DNA of 64,000 bases. Source: Bacteroides sp. Its GTDB lineage: Bacteria; Bacteroidota; Bacteroidia; Bacteroidales; Bacteroidaceae. This document shows, piece after piece, positions 26,199-34,876 of this stretch. Position 1 is the stretch's first letter. Each line of letters begins with the position of its first letter. Below the pieces are notes generated by a model. That model ran no database searches. It saw only the letters and a program-made list of their open reading frames with translations, and was not told the origin of the DNA. Position numbers and translations under genes: made by a program. Where the stretch lies: positions 1 through 64,000 of the forward strand of contig SUXX01000004.1 of the NCBI GenBank assembly GCA_015060735.1, in the 5' to 3' direction.

Positions 26199-28097
26199 AT
26201 GATAACCTACCAAGAAATACTAAAGCAATATTGGGGCTACGACCACTTCCGAGGCATACAGGAAGAAATTATCCAGAGCATTGGAAGTGGAAAAGATACC
26301 CTGGGACTTATGCCAACTGGAGGAGGAAAATCCATCACTTTTCAAGTTCCGGCCTTGGCACAAGAAGGACTTTGTATTGTCATCACTCCCTTGATAGCTT
26401 TGATGAAAGACCAAGTACGCAACCTTCGCGAGCGAGGCATCAAGGCTATTGCCGTATACTCGGGAATGACTCGTGAAGAAATTATCGTAGCCCTGGAGAA
26501 TTGCATCTTTGGAGACTACAAATTTCTGTATATCTCTCCCGAGCGTTTGGATACCGAAATCTTTCAAGCCAAGCTCAGACGGATGAAAGTCAGCATGATA
26601 ACGGTAGACGAATCGCATTGCATCTCCCAATGGGGATATGACTTCCGACCGGCCTATTTGAAGATTGCCGACATCCGACAAATGCTTCCCAACGTACCAG
26701 TCCTGGCCTTAACTGCTACTGCTACACCAGAGGTAGTGAATGACATCCAACAAAAACTTGCTTTCAAGGAAGGAAGCCAGACATTCCGAATGAGTTTTGA
26801 ACGAAAGAATTTGGCTTACATCGTTCGCCATACGGAAGACAAGCAAAAAGAACTTATCCGCATCCTCCAAAAGATGCAAGGCTCGGCCATTGTGTACACA
26901 CGCAATCGGAAACGCACTCGCGAAATCACCGAACTATTGAGTAATCACCAAATTACTGCTACGTTCTATCATGCAGGGCTGAACAATGATGCCAAAGACA
27001 TCCGACAAAAGAGTTGGCAACAGGGCGAAACCCGAGTCATGGTAGCTACCAATGCATTCGGCATGGGGATAGACAAGCCCGATGTGCGTATCGTCATCCA
27101 CATGGATATGCCCGATTCACCAGAAGCCTATTTTCAGGAGGCAGGACGAGCTGGACGTGATGGGCAAAAAGCTTATGCCGTACTGCTATATACTCCCCAT
27201 GACAAGATGAACCTGAGCAAGCGGATTACAGATACGTTTCCCGACAAAGACTATATCCGCAAGGTGTACGAGGACATTCAATATTTCTTCCAAATGGCGA
27301 TGGGCGATGGACTTGGTTGTTCGTATGCATTTAACATCGACGAGTTTTGTCGGAACTTCAAACACTTCCCCGTACAAGCAGATAGTGCCTTGAAGATACT
27401 GACCCGAGCAGGCTATCTGGAATATACTGATGAACAAGACAATGCCTCTCGATTGATGTTCACCCTCCGAAGGGATGAACTTTACAAACTTCAGGAATAT
27501 GATGCCGACATTGAGAAGCTGATTCATATCATTCTGCGTTCATACACGGGACTTTTTACCGATTACGCCTACATCAACGAGGAGTCTTTAGCCATCCGTA
27601 CCGGACTCTCTCGGGAACGAGTGTACGAGATTCTGGTGATGCTCACCCAACGCCATGTATTGCACTACATTCCACAAAAAAAGACACCTTATATTATATA
27701 TACCCAAAAAAGAGTCGAAAAAGAAAGGCTTGTTATTGGACCTGAAGTCTACGAAAAGCGAAAAGAAAGTTATGCATTCCGCATCAAGGCCATGATAGAT
27801 TATGCCACAACGGAAGAAAAATGCCGAAGCCGTATGTTGCTCTATTACTTCGGAGAGAAGGATGGGCATCATTGCGGACATTGCGACATTTGTCTGAAAA
27901 AACATCCGAGTGGAATCAGGTTTGGCGATTATCTGGAGCTAAAAGAAGAAATACTCCGCCTACTACAAGAGGGGGCTTTATCCACCTCCGAACTATCCGA
28001 GCAATTACATCAACCTACGGAAAAGACAACATCCGTCATTTCGTTCTTGATTGCAGAAGAAATAATCCGTTCGCAAAACGGCATTCTTTCTATCTAA
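26199..28097 (+). CDS. recQ: ATP-dependent DNA helicase RecQ family
   Basis: 632 aa from MITYQEILKQYWG. An in-frame ATG at 26106 starts inside the palindromic repeat and is rejected. SF2 helicase motifs are visible: Walker A MPTGGGKS (about 38-45), TVDESHCISQWGYDFRP (DEAH type, DESH here), and motif VI QEAGRAGRDG. The RecQ zinc-binding module has CRSRMLLYYFGE and CGHCDIC. There is no evident HRDC domain, so this is the short RecQ form. RecJ just upstream makes a recombination-repair pair. Confidence 0.92.
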   Translation: MITYQEILKQYWGYDHFRGIQEEIIQSIGSGKDTLGLMPTGGGKSITFQVPALAQEGLCIVITPLIALMKDQVRNLRERGIKAIAVYSGMTREEIIVALENCIFGDYKFLYISPERLDTEIFQAKLRRMKVSMITVDESHCISQWGYDFRPAYLKIADIRQMLPNVPVLALTATATPEVVNDIQQKLAFKEGSQTFRMSFERKNLAYIVRHTEDKQKELIRILQKMQGSAIVYTRNRKRTREITELLSNHQITATFYHAGLNNDAKDIRQKSWQQGETRVMVATNAFGMGIDKPDVRIVIHMDMPDSPEAYFQEAGRAGRDGQKAYAVLLYTPHDKMNLSKRITDTFPDKDYIRKVYEDIQYFFQMAMGDGLGCSYAFNIDEFCRNFKHFPVQADSALKILTRAGYLEYTDEQDNASRLMFTLRRDELYKLQEYDADIEKLIHIILRSYTGLFTDYAYINEESLAIRTGLSRERVYEILVMLTQRHVLHYIPQKKTPYIIYTQKRVEKERLVIGPEVYEKRKESYAFRIKAMIDYATTEEKCRSRMLLYYFGEKDGHHCGHCDICLKKHPSGIRFGDYLELKEEILRLLQEGALSTSELSEQLHQPTEKTTSVISFLIAEEIIRSQNGILSI

Positions 28098-28102
28098 AAT
28101 TG

Positions 28103-28110
28103 TATCTTTG
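28103..28110 (+). promoter_or_regulatory. -7 box TATCTTTG for the TPR gene
   Basis: Matches TAnnTTTG, 24 bp before the ATG at 28135, and sits over the alternative ATG at 28108, which decides the later start. Confidence 0.7.
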
Positions 28111-28134
28111 CCAATCATTAACCAACAAACGATT

Positions 28135-29082
28135 ATGGGATTTTTCAAATCATTATTTGGAGGCAACCAGTCTCCAGAAGAAAAACAAGAAAAGACAGAC
28201 CAAAAGAATTTTGATATACTGAAATACGATGGTATTCGTGCCATGCGTATCGGTAAGTTGACGTATGCTATCAAATGCTTTGAAGAAGCTATCGCTATCC
28301 AAGAAGACATTGAAGCCATGCAACACCAAGCCAACGCCTACACGCGTGTGGGACGGATGGAGGATGCATGCAAAATCCAGCAACGCATCACAGAACTGGC
28401 TCCAGAAGACCCTCAACACCTCCAGATGCTGGCCAGCCTTCATTATATGCGAGAAGATTATGCAAGCATGGAGGAAGCTTGCCAAAAGGCATTGGCTCTG
28501 GATGACCAAAATCCAGCCAACTATTTCCTCTCGGCCAAAGCAGCTATCGGAAAACAGAATGCCTTTCAAGCCATTGCCATGCTGACCAAAGCCATTGTGC
28601 TGGACGAACAATTTGTAGAAGCCATCCAACTCCGTGCCGAAGTGTTATGGAGCCTTCAACAAACAAAGGATGCCATCGAGGATGTAGAGAAATTGTTGAA
28701 AATCAACCCCGAAGACGAAATGGCTCTTTTGTTGAAGGCCGAGATTCTAACCATCGGAGGGAAAGAAGAAGAAGCCTTGGCATTGACGGATGAAGTCCTT
28801 TCGCTCAATCCATTTAACGAAAAGGCGTTTATCTTGAAAAGCAATATTTATTTGAAAAACAAGGATTTCGACCGTGCCATTTCCATATTCGATGAAGCGA
28901 TTGAAATCAATCCTCAATTTGCCCAGGGTTATCACGAACGAGGACGCATCAAATTGATGAAGGGCGACAAGGAAGGTTCACTGGAAGACATGAAAAAAGC
29001 CATGGAACTGGCTCCAGAGAACGAAGCAAACATCAGTGGTGAATACCAAAACTTTGACCAACAAAAGAACATCCCGTTCTAA
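28135..29082 (+). CDS. Tetratricopeptide-repeat protein
   Basis: 315 aa from MGFFKSLFGGN. The start resembles that of the 5903 protein. At least six TPR units follow (about 35-300), with canonical A-x-A and P positions such as FDRAISIFDEAIEINPQFAQGYHERGR. It has no signal peptide, so is probably a cytoplasmic scaffold. Partner unknown. Confidence 0.85.
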   Translation: MGFFKSLFGGNQSPEEKQEKTDQKNFDILKYDGIRAMRIGKLTYAIKCFEEAIAIQEDIEAMQHQANAYTRVGRMEDACKIQQRITELAPEDPQHLQMLASLHYMREDYASMEEACQKALALDDQNPANYFLSAKAAIGKQNAFQAIAMLTKAIVLDEQFVEAIQLRAEVLWSLQQTKDAIEDVEKLLKINPEDEMALLLKAEILTIGGKEEEALALTDEVLSLNPFNEKAFILKSNIYLKNKDFDRAISIFDEAIEINPQFAQGYHERGRIKLMKGDKEGSLEDMKKAMELAPENEANISGEYQNFDQQKNIPF

Positions 29083-29089
29083 ACAAGAG

Positions 29090-29237
29090 AGGGTGTGTCA
29101 AAATGAAATTTGCCTATCATAGTGTCATCCTGAGCAACGCGAAGGATCTGATTGCATCCACTTTATACATCCAGATTCTTCACTACGTTCAGAATGACAC
29201 GACATTTTGATAGCAACTCTGTATTTTGACACACCCT
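29090..29237. repeat. Outer terminator-like palindrome with repeat A4 nested in its loop
   Basis: AGGGTGTGTCAAAAT (29090-29104) and its perfect complement (29223-29237) form an outer 15-bp inverted repeat. Its 118-nt loop contains a complete GTGTCAT-type repeat (29122-29200). It separates convergent genes (28135 plus, 29244 minus). Confidence 0.8.
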
Positions 29238-29243
29238 TCTTCA

Positions 29244-30413
29244 TTATATACTAGCATAAGCCTCGGCCAACTGGTTCATGGCTTTTTCAATCACGCTACG
29301 CGGACTGGCTACATTCAATCGCATGAACCCCGTACCTACTTCACCAAACATGGCTCCATCGTTCAAGCCCAAATGAGCCTTGTCTACAAAAAAGTCATTC
29401 AATGCCTCTTGCGACATGCCCATTTCCCGACAATCCAACCACACCAAATATGAGGCTTGTGGACGCAAAGCCTTGATTTTCGGAGCATGCGTCTTCAAGA
29501 AATGGTCTACATAATCAATGTTTCCCTGAATATAAGCCAAACATTGCTCCAACCACTCCGTGCCATGGCTATAAGCAGCCTCTACAGACAAGAAAGCAAA
29601 GGCATGACCCAAGTCCAATTCGCAAGCCTCCATAAACATACGGAAACGACGACGCAATTTAGGATTGAAAATCAGGGCATGCGAGGCCGTCATCCCCGGC
29701 ATGTTAAAGGCCTTGCTGGGCGACATGAACGTAACACTATTCATCCGAGCCTTTTCACTGACCTTGGCAAACGGGGTATGTCGATAAGGAGGAAGTGTCA
29801 GGTCGGCATGTATCTCGTCGGAGAAGACCAATACCCCTTCTTCGTAACAGATTTCGGCTATTTCACGCAATTCTTCTTCTTTCCAAACCACGCCACCAGG
29901 GTTATGCGGATTGCAAAGGATAAACAATTTACATCCCTTGATTAATTGGCGAAAGGCATCCATGTCCATCCGATAGCCCTCGCCCTCCCACTTCAAAGGA
30001 TTCAGAATCAGGGTACGTCCGTTTCGTTCCGTCACCCACATAAAGGGATGATATACAGGAGGTTGAACAAGCACCTTATCCCCTCTCTCGGTCAAAGCAT
30101 TCATAGCCATCCCAATGCCTGGCACAATGCCCGGCACAAACTGAATCATTTCCTTCTCCACCTGCAGGTCGTAACGCATCTTCACCCAATTTATAATGGC
30201 CTGAAAATAACTTTCGGGCTTAGAGGTGTAGCCCATGACAGGGTTTTCGCAACGCTTGCGAATGGCATCCACGATGAAGGGAGCCGTAGCAAAATCCATA
30301 TCCGCTACCCATAGCGGAATCAAATCTGTGCGTCCCCATACCGTTTTCATGTCCTCCAACTTCACCGCATCCGTACCACGGCGATCTATCACTTGGTCAA
30401 AATCGTATTTCAT
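29244..30413 (-). CDS. MalY/PatB family PLP-dependent enzyme
   Basis: 389-aa fold type I PLP enzyme. Signatures: NPHNPGGVV (about 169-177), SDEIHADL (about 201-208) and the Schiff-base lysine in MSPSKAFNMPG (about 234). MalY/PatB members are cystathionine beta-lyases (C-S lyases). No neighbours hint at a specific substrate; the methionine route is the usual inference. Confidence 0.9.
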   Translation of the reverse strand: MKYDFDQVIDRRGTDAVKLEDMKTVWGRTDLIPLWVADMDFATAPFIVDAIRKRCENPVMGYTSKPESYFQAIINWVKMRYDLQVEKEMIQFVPGIVPGIGMAMNALTERGDKVLVQPPVYHPFMWVTERNGRTLILNPLKWEGEGYRMDMDAFRQLIKGCKLFILCNPHNPGGVVWKEEELREIAEICYEEGVLVFSDEIHADLTLPPYRHTPFAKVSEKARMNSVTFMSPSKAFNMPGMTASHALIFNPKLRRRFRMFMEACELDLGHAFAFLSVEAAYSHGTEWLEQCLAYIQGNIDYVDHFLKTHAPKIKALRPQASYLVWLDCREMGMSQEALNDFFVDKAHLGLNDGAMFGEVGTGFMRLNVASPRSVIEKAMNQLAEAYASI

Positions 30414-30530
30414 AAGTATATTAAGATTTTAGTTCTTCTCCCCCCGGTACAAACGAAAAGAAAGAAGCTATTTTTCATCGAACAAAAGTATAAAAAAAAC
30501 ATCAGACAGAAAAAAAATCTCACGAAACAC

Positions 30531-30559
30531 TTGTTTTTATCGGAAAAGTATTACATTTG
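30531..30559 (+). promoter_or_regulatory. Promoter of the aromatic amino acid operon
   Basis: TTG at 30531-30533 and the -7 TACATTTG at 30552-30559 are 18 bp apart. The leader peptide ATG follows 35 bp later. Confidence 0.75.
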
Positions 30560-30594
30560 CATCGTGTTTAACAACAAAAAGAAAGTTTTATAGC

Positions 30595-30687
30595 ATGAAA
30601 GCATTGTACGCTACATATTTCTTCTTCTTTTATTTTTACTTTTACTTTGGCCAGAAAGTGAAGCGGGAGTTTGTATGTGTACGTTAA
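30595..30687 (+). CDS. Phe/Tyr-rich leader peptide of the pheA operon
   Basis: A 30-codon ORF encoding MKALYATYFFFFYFYFYFG followed by QKVKREFVCVR. Residues 8-18 are eleven consecutive Phe or Tyr (seven Phe, four Tyr), with a twelfth aromatic at Tyr5. It sits between the promoter and a terminator upstream of pheA, in an operon making Phe and Tyr. This is the classic layout of a translation-coupled attenuator. Too short for ordinary gene calling; no database name is known to me. Confidence 0.85.
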   Translation: MKALYATYFFFFYFYFYFGQKVKREFVCVR

Positions 30688-30752
30688 TGAATGAAAACGA
30701 TTGATGTGATATAGAAAATGAATCCCGCTTCTTAAAGAGGCGGGATTTTTTT
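30660..30752 (+). promoter_or_regulatory. Transcription attenuator (antiterminator/terminator)
   Basis: GAAGCGGGA (30660-30668), inside the end of the leader ORF, is perfectly complementary to TCCCGCTTC (30723-30731). That second segment is also the left arm of a terminator: AATCCCGCTTCTT (30721-30733) pairs with the stretch to 30747 (GAGGCGGGATT), followed by TTTTTTT. The two pairings exclude each other. A ribosome stalled in the Phe/Tyr run (30616-30648) leaves 30660-30668 free for antitermination; a ribosome reaching the stop codon would cover or nearly cover it and let the terminator form. Confidence 0.85.
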
Positions 30753-30779
30753 AGTTTATATATAAAATAAGGAAAAACG

Positions 30780-31622
30780 ATGAAAAGAATAGCCATACAA
30801 GGAGTACCGGGTTCATTCCACGACATTGCAGCCCACAAATTCTTCCCCAACGAGGAAATCGAACTCATCTGTTGCGACACGTTCGAGGAAATCTTCGAAC
30901 ACATGCATCAGGATAGCAACATCATCGGGATGCTCGCCATCGAGAACACCATCGCCGGAAGCTTGCTCCACAATTACGAATTGCTTCGCGACAATGGCAT
31001 GACCATCATTGGCGAACACAAGCTTCGCATCAAGCATAATTGCGTTTGCTTGCCGGAAGACGACTGGAGCGACATCCACGAAATTCACTCACACCCCGTG
31101 GCACTGGCCCAATGTCAAAGCTTCTTGAAGCGTCATCCAGGATTGAAGAAGGTGGAAGCGGATGATACCGCCAAGAGTGCCGAAATCATCCGAAACAATA
31201 ACCTGCATGGACATGCTGCTATCTGTTCGAAATATGCCGCCGACCTCTATGGAATGAAGATTCTGGAAGAGGGCATCGAAACCAACAAGCATAACTTCAC
31301 CCGATTCCTCGTTGTGGCCGATTCATGGCGTGCCGACGACCTACGCGAACGAGGACGCTCCAACAAGGCGACCATCGTCTTCTCCCTTCCTCACAACGAG
31401 GGAAGCCTTTCGCAAGTATTGAGCATCTTTTCATTCTATAAGATAAACCTGACTAAGATACAATCCCTACCCATCATCGGACGCGAATGGGAATACTTGT
31501 TCTATGTAGATGTCATCTTCAGCGATTACCTACGCTTCCGCCAGTCCATTGATGCCGTATCACCCTTAACCCGCGAACTTAAAATCCTAGGAGAATATGC
31601 AGAAGGAGAATCAACCCTATAA
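30780..31622 (+). CDS. pheA: Prephenate dehydratase
   Basis: 280 aa. It converts prephenate to phenylpyruvate. Catalytic domain (1-185) begins IAIQGVPGSFHDIAA and contains the NFTRFLVV motif (T-R-F) near 180. A C-terminal ACT domain (about 195-275, GSLSQVLSIFSFYKINLTKIQSLPI split over the ESRP-like loop) should bind Phe for feedback inhibition. There is no chorismate mutase domain; that activity is on the DAHP synthase two genes downstream. First gene behind the attenuator; its end overlaps the next gene by 26 bp. Confidence 0.95.
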   Translation: MKRIAIQGVPGSFHDIAAHKFFPNEEIELICCDTFEEIFEHMHQDSNIIGMLAIENTIAGSLLHNYELLRDNGMTIIGEHKLRIKHNCVCLPEDDWSDIHEIHSHPVALAQCQSFLKRHPGLKKVEADDTAKSAEIIRNNNLHGHAAICSKYAADLYGMKILEEGIETNKHNFTRFLVVADSWRADDLRERGRSNKATIVFSLPHNEGSLSQVLSIFSFYKINLTKIQSLPIIGREWEYLFYVDVIFSDYLRFRQSIDAVSPLTRELKILGEYAEGESTL

Positions 31623-32781
31623 CATCCAGCCAGCCCATCGATTGGCGAATGTAAGCGAATATTATTTCAGCCGGAAACTGAAAGAGGTGGCACAGATGAA
31701 TGCCGAAGGAAAGAATGTCATCAGCCTGGGCATCGGAAGCCCCGACATGCCTCCCTCGGAAGAAACCATCAACGTGCTTTGCGAACAGGCCCGACGAGCC
31801 GATGTGCATGGCTATCAACCCACCGTGGGCATCCCCGAACTTCGCAAGGCCATGGCCGACTGGTACAAGCGATGGTATGATGTAGACCTCGACCCGGCTA
31901 CCGAAATCCAACCCTTGATTGGTTCGAAGGAAGGTATTCTGCACGTCACTCTTGCCTTCGTGAACCCGGGCGACCAAGTGCTGGTACCCAATCCAGGCTA
32001 TCCTACCTACACGTCGCTCAACAAGATTTTGGGAAGCGAGATAGTGAACTATAATCTGAGGGAAGACAACGGATGGCAACCCGATTTCGAGGAACTGGAA
32101 AAGATGGACCTGAGCCGGGTGAAGCTGATGTGGACCAACTATCCCAACATGCCGACGGGTGCCAACGCCACGATGGAGCTATACGAAAAGCTGGTGGACT
32201 TTGCCCGTAGAAAGAACATCGTCATCGTGAACGATAACCCATATAGCCTTATCCTGAACAAGCGTCCGTTGAGCATCCTCAATGTGCCGGGAGCGAAGGA
32301 GTGTTGCATCGAATTCAACTCGATGAGCAAGAGCCACAACATGCCCGGATGGCGTGTCGGAATGCTCGCCACCAATGCCCAATTCGTGCAATGGGTGCTG
32401 AAAATCAAGAGCAACATCGACTCGGGTACGTTCCGCCCCATGCAACTGGCCGCTGCCCAAGCCTACAACAATAGCATGGAGTGGCACGAGGAAGCAAACA
32501 TCGGCGTGTATAGCCGTCGTCGCCAGTTGGCCGAGGAAATCATGCGTACCTTGGGATGCTCGTTCGACACGAATCAGGTGGGTATGTTCCTCTGGGGACG
32601 CATCCCCGACTCGTACAACGATGTGGAAGACCTGACCGAACGAGTGCTTCACGAAGCCCGTGTGTTCATCACTCCGGGATTCATCTTCGGAACGAACGGA
32701 AAGCGATACATCCGCATCTCGCTCTGTGCCAAGGAGGAGAAGTTGGCAGAAGCATTGGAAAGAATCAAGAATATAATGTAA
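31597..32781 (+). CDS. PLP-dependent aminotransferase, probably aromatic
   Basis: 394-aa class I/II aminotransferase. PLP lysine in SMSKSHNMPGWRVGM (about 248), substrate/PLP motifs YPNMPTGANA (about 183-192) and NDNPYS. Its place between pheA and the DAHP synthase suggests that it makes Phe and Tyr from phenylpyruvate and 4-hydroxyphenylpyruvate; sequence alone would also allow aspartate. It overlaps pheA by 26 bp, a sign of tight coupling. Confidence 0.88.
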   Translation: MQKENQPYNIQPAHRLANVSEYYFSRKLKEVAQMNAEGKNVISLGIGSPDMPPSEETINVLCEQARRADVHGYQPTVGIPELRKAMADWYKRWYDVDLDPATEIQPLIGSKEGILHVTLAFVNPGDQVLVPNPGYPTYTSLNKILGSEIVNYNLREDNGWQPDFEELEKMDLSRVKLMWTNYPNMPTGANATMELYEKLVDFARRKNIVIVNDNPYSLILNKRPLSILNVPGAKECCIEFNSMSKSHNMPGWRVGMLATNAQFVQWVLKIKSNIDSGTFRPMQLAAAQAYNNSMEWHEEANIGVYSRRRQLAEEIMRTLGCSFDTNQVGMFLWGRIPDSYNDVEDLTERVLHEARVFITPGFIFGTNGKRYIRISLCAKEEKLAEALERIKNIM

Positions 32782-32799
32782 ACAATAAATATAGGTATT

Positions 32800-33867
32800 A
32801 TGGAACTCGAATTACAACCCTTGGCATTACCTGGAATTCCTCAGGAACGCCCTATCGTCATAGCCGGCCCATGTAGTGCCGAAACCGAAGAACAAGTGAT
32901 GAATACAGCTACCTCGTTGGCCAACAGAGGCATTAAGATATTCCGTGCCGGCATCTGGAAGCCACGTACCAAGCCAGGAGGCTTCGAAGGGATTGGCGTG
33001 GAAGGATTGGCCTGGATGCAACGCGTGAAGGCCGAGACAGGTATGCTAATTGCTACCGAAGTGGCTACCCCCAAGCATGTAGAAGAATCGCTGAAGGCAG
33101 GTATCGACATCCTTTGGGTGGGAGCACGCACTACGGCCAACCCCTTTGCCGTACAGGAATTGGCAGACTCTCTGAAAGGGGTGGACGTGCCCGTATTGGT
33201 GAAGAACCCGGTGAACCCCGACCTCGAACTATGGATTGGTGCCCTGCAACGCATCAATGGTGCGGGATTGAAACGCCTCGGTGCCATCCATCGCGGATTC
33301 TCATCGTACGACAAGAAGATTTATCGCAACCTTCCGCAATGGCACATCCCCATCGAATTGCGTCGCCGCATCCCCGAATTGCCCATCTTCTGCGACCCAT
33401 CACACATCGGTGGCAAGCGTGAACTGGTGGCTCCCCTCTGCCAACAGGCCATGGACTTGGGCTTCGATGGTATCATTGCCGAGAGCCATTGCAACCCCGA
33501 TGCAGCCTGGAGTGACGCTTCGCAACAGGTTACTCCCGACATTCTGAGCTACATCCTCAACCTGCTCGTCATCCGCAAGGAAAAGCATACCACCGAGAGC
33601 CTGAGCGAACTCCGCTCGCAAATCGACGAGTGCGACAATGGCATCATCGAGGTGCTGGCCAAGCGTATGCGGGTGTGTCGCGAGATTGGTACCTTCAAGA
33701 AGGAGCATAACATGACCATCCTTCAGACGGGTCGCTACAACGAAATCCTCGACAAGCGTGGTGCACAGGGTGCCCTCTGCGGTATGGGAGCCGAATTCGT
33801 GAAGAAGGTGTTCGAGGCCATCCACGAAGAAAGTGTGCGTCAACAGATGGAGATTATTAATAAATGA
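32800..33867 (+). CDS. Bifunctional DAHP synthase / chorismate mutase
   Basis: 355 aa. The N-terminal domain (about 1-260) is a type I-beta DAHP synthase (KDO8P-synthase-like), with GPCSAETEEQ, RAGIWKPRTKPGGFEG, WVGARTT, RGF and CDPSHIGGKRE metal/substrate segments. The C-terminal domain (about 265-345) is an AroQ-type chorismate mutase (LRSQIDECDNGIIEVLAKRMRVCREIG). The fusion couples the first shikimate step to the branch toward Phe and Tyr, and the mutase domain often gives feedback control. Confidence 0.94.
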   Translation: MELELQPLALPGIPQERPIVIAGPCSAETEEQVMNTATSLANRGIKIFRAGIWKPRTKPGGFEGIGVEGLAWMQRVKAETGMLIATEVATPKHVEESLKAGIDILWVGARTTANPFAVQELADSLKGVDVPVLVKNPVNPDLELWIGALQRINGAGLKRLGAIHRGFSSYDKKIYRNLPQWHIPIELRRRIPELPIFCDPSHIGGKRELVAPLCQQAMDLGFDGIIAESHCNPDAAWSDASQQVTPDILSYILNLLVIRKEKHTTESLSELRSQIDECDNGIIEVLAKRMRVCREIGTFKKEHNMTILQTGRYNEILDKRGAQGALCGMGAEFVKKVFEAIHEESVRQQMEIINK

Positions 33868-33876
33868 TTTTTAACT

Positions 33877-33951
33877 CACCACGGATTACACAGATTTACA
33901 CAGATAATAAATAAAATTTTCAATCTGTGAAAATCTGTGTAATCTGTGGTG
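33877..33951. repeat. CACCACGGATTACACAG-type palindromic repeat, copy B1
   Basis: CACCACGGATTACACAGAT at the left, ATCTGTGTAATCTGTGGTG at the right, AT-rich loop. It occupies the operon gap between the DAHP synthase gene and tyrA. The same family is at 36979-37154 and 49564-49667. Confidence 0.85.
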
Positions 33952-33968
33952 CAAAAAAAATAAAGCAA

Positions 33969-34742
33969 ATGAGAATCCTGATATTAGGAGCCGGAAAGAT
34001 GGGCTCCTTCTTTACCGACGTATTGAGCTTCAAGCATGAAACAGCTGTATTCGACGTGAACCCACCGAAGCTACGTTTCATGTATAACTGCTATCGCTTC
34101 ACGAAGCTGGAGGAAATCGAGGAGTTCCGCCCCGAGCTGGTCATCAATGCCGCCACGGTGAAATACACCCTCGATGCCTTCAACCAAGTGTTGCCCGTCC
34201 TACCGAAGGATTGCATCATCAGCGACATCGCCTCCGTGAAGACTGGCCTGAAGGAATGGTACGAAGGGTGCGGATTCAGATACGTTTCCACCCACCCGAT
34301 GTTCGGACCCACCTTTGCCAACCTCGACAAGCTGAGCACCGAAAATGCCATCATCATCAGCGAGGGCGACTATATGGGCAAGATTTTCTTCAAGGACCTG
34401 TATCAGGGCTTGGGCTTGAACATCTTCGAATATACCTTCGACGAGCACGACGACACGGTGGCCTACTCGCTTTCCATCCCCTTCGTGTCGACCTTCGTCT
34501 TTGCGGCGGTGATGAAGCATCAGGATGCTCCGGGTACCACCTTCAAACGTCACATGGCCATCGCCCGTGGGGTATTGAACGAAGACGACTACTTGCTTCA
34601 GGAAATCCTCTTCAACCCTCGCACCCCGGCTCAGGTAGAAGGCATCCGTACGGAACTGAACGAACTGCTCGACATCATCAGCCGGAAGGATTCGGAAGGC
34701 ATGCGGATGTATTTGTCCAAAATCCGTCAGAAGATTAAATAA
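33969..34742 (+). CDS. tyrA: Prephenate dehydrogenase
   Basis: 257 aa from MRILILGAGKMGSFF; an upstream ATG at 33927 is inside the B1 repeat and is rejected. The N-terminal NAD(P)-binding GxGxxG (GAGKMG) and SDIASVKTGL, STHPMFGPTFANL and HDDTVAYSLSIP segments fit TyrA dehydrogenases, which make 4-hydroxyphenylpyruvate for tyrosine. Final gene of the attenuated operon. No ACT or chorismate mutase domain. Confidence 0.92.
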   Translation: MRILILGAGKMGSFFTDVLSFKHETAVFDVNPPKLRFMYNCYRFTKLEEIEEFRPELVINAATVKYTLDAFNQVLPVLPKDCIISDIASVKTGLKEWYEGCGFRYVSTHPMFGPTFANLDKLSTENAIIISEGDYMGKIFFKDLYQGLGLNIFEYTFDEHDDTVAYSLSIPFVSTFVFAAVMKHQDAPGTTFKRHMAIARGVLNEDDYLLQEILFNPRTPAQVEGIRTELNELLDIISRKDSEGMRMYLSKIRQKIK

Positions 34743-34807
34743 GGCAAGGGGCTGAAGGTCAAACCAAGTGATATGGGTGATTATTTTCTTTTTACTTAAC
34801 CATCCTG

Positions 34808-34838
34808 TTTGAATTTTAGGAAAAAAAATCTAATTTTG
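34808..34838 (+). promoter_or_regulatory. Consensus promoter of nhaA
   Basis: TTTG (34808-34811) and TAATTTTG (34831-34838), 19 bp apart. Confidence 0.75.
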
Positions 34839-34876
34839 CGACATTACTTTACACATTAACGCATTTTTAAGATTAC

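Noticed and set aside
33927..33968. N-terminal extension of TyrA
   Set aside because: Encoded by the right arm of repeat B1; the dinucleotide-binding motif begins right after the ATG at 33969.
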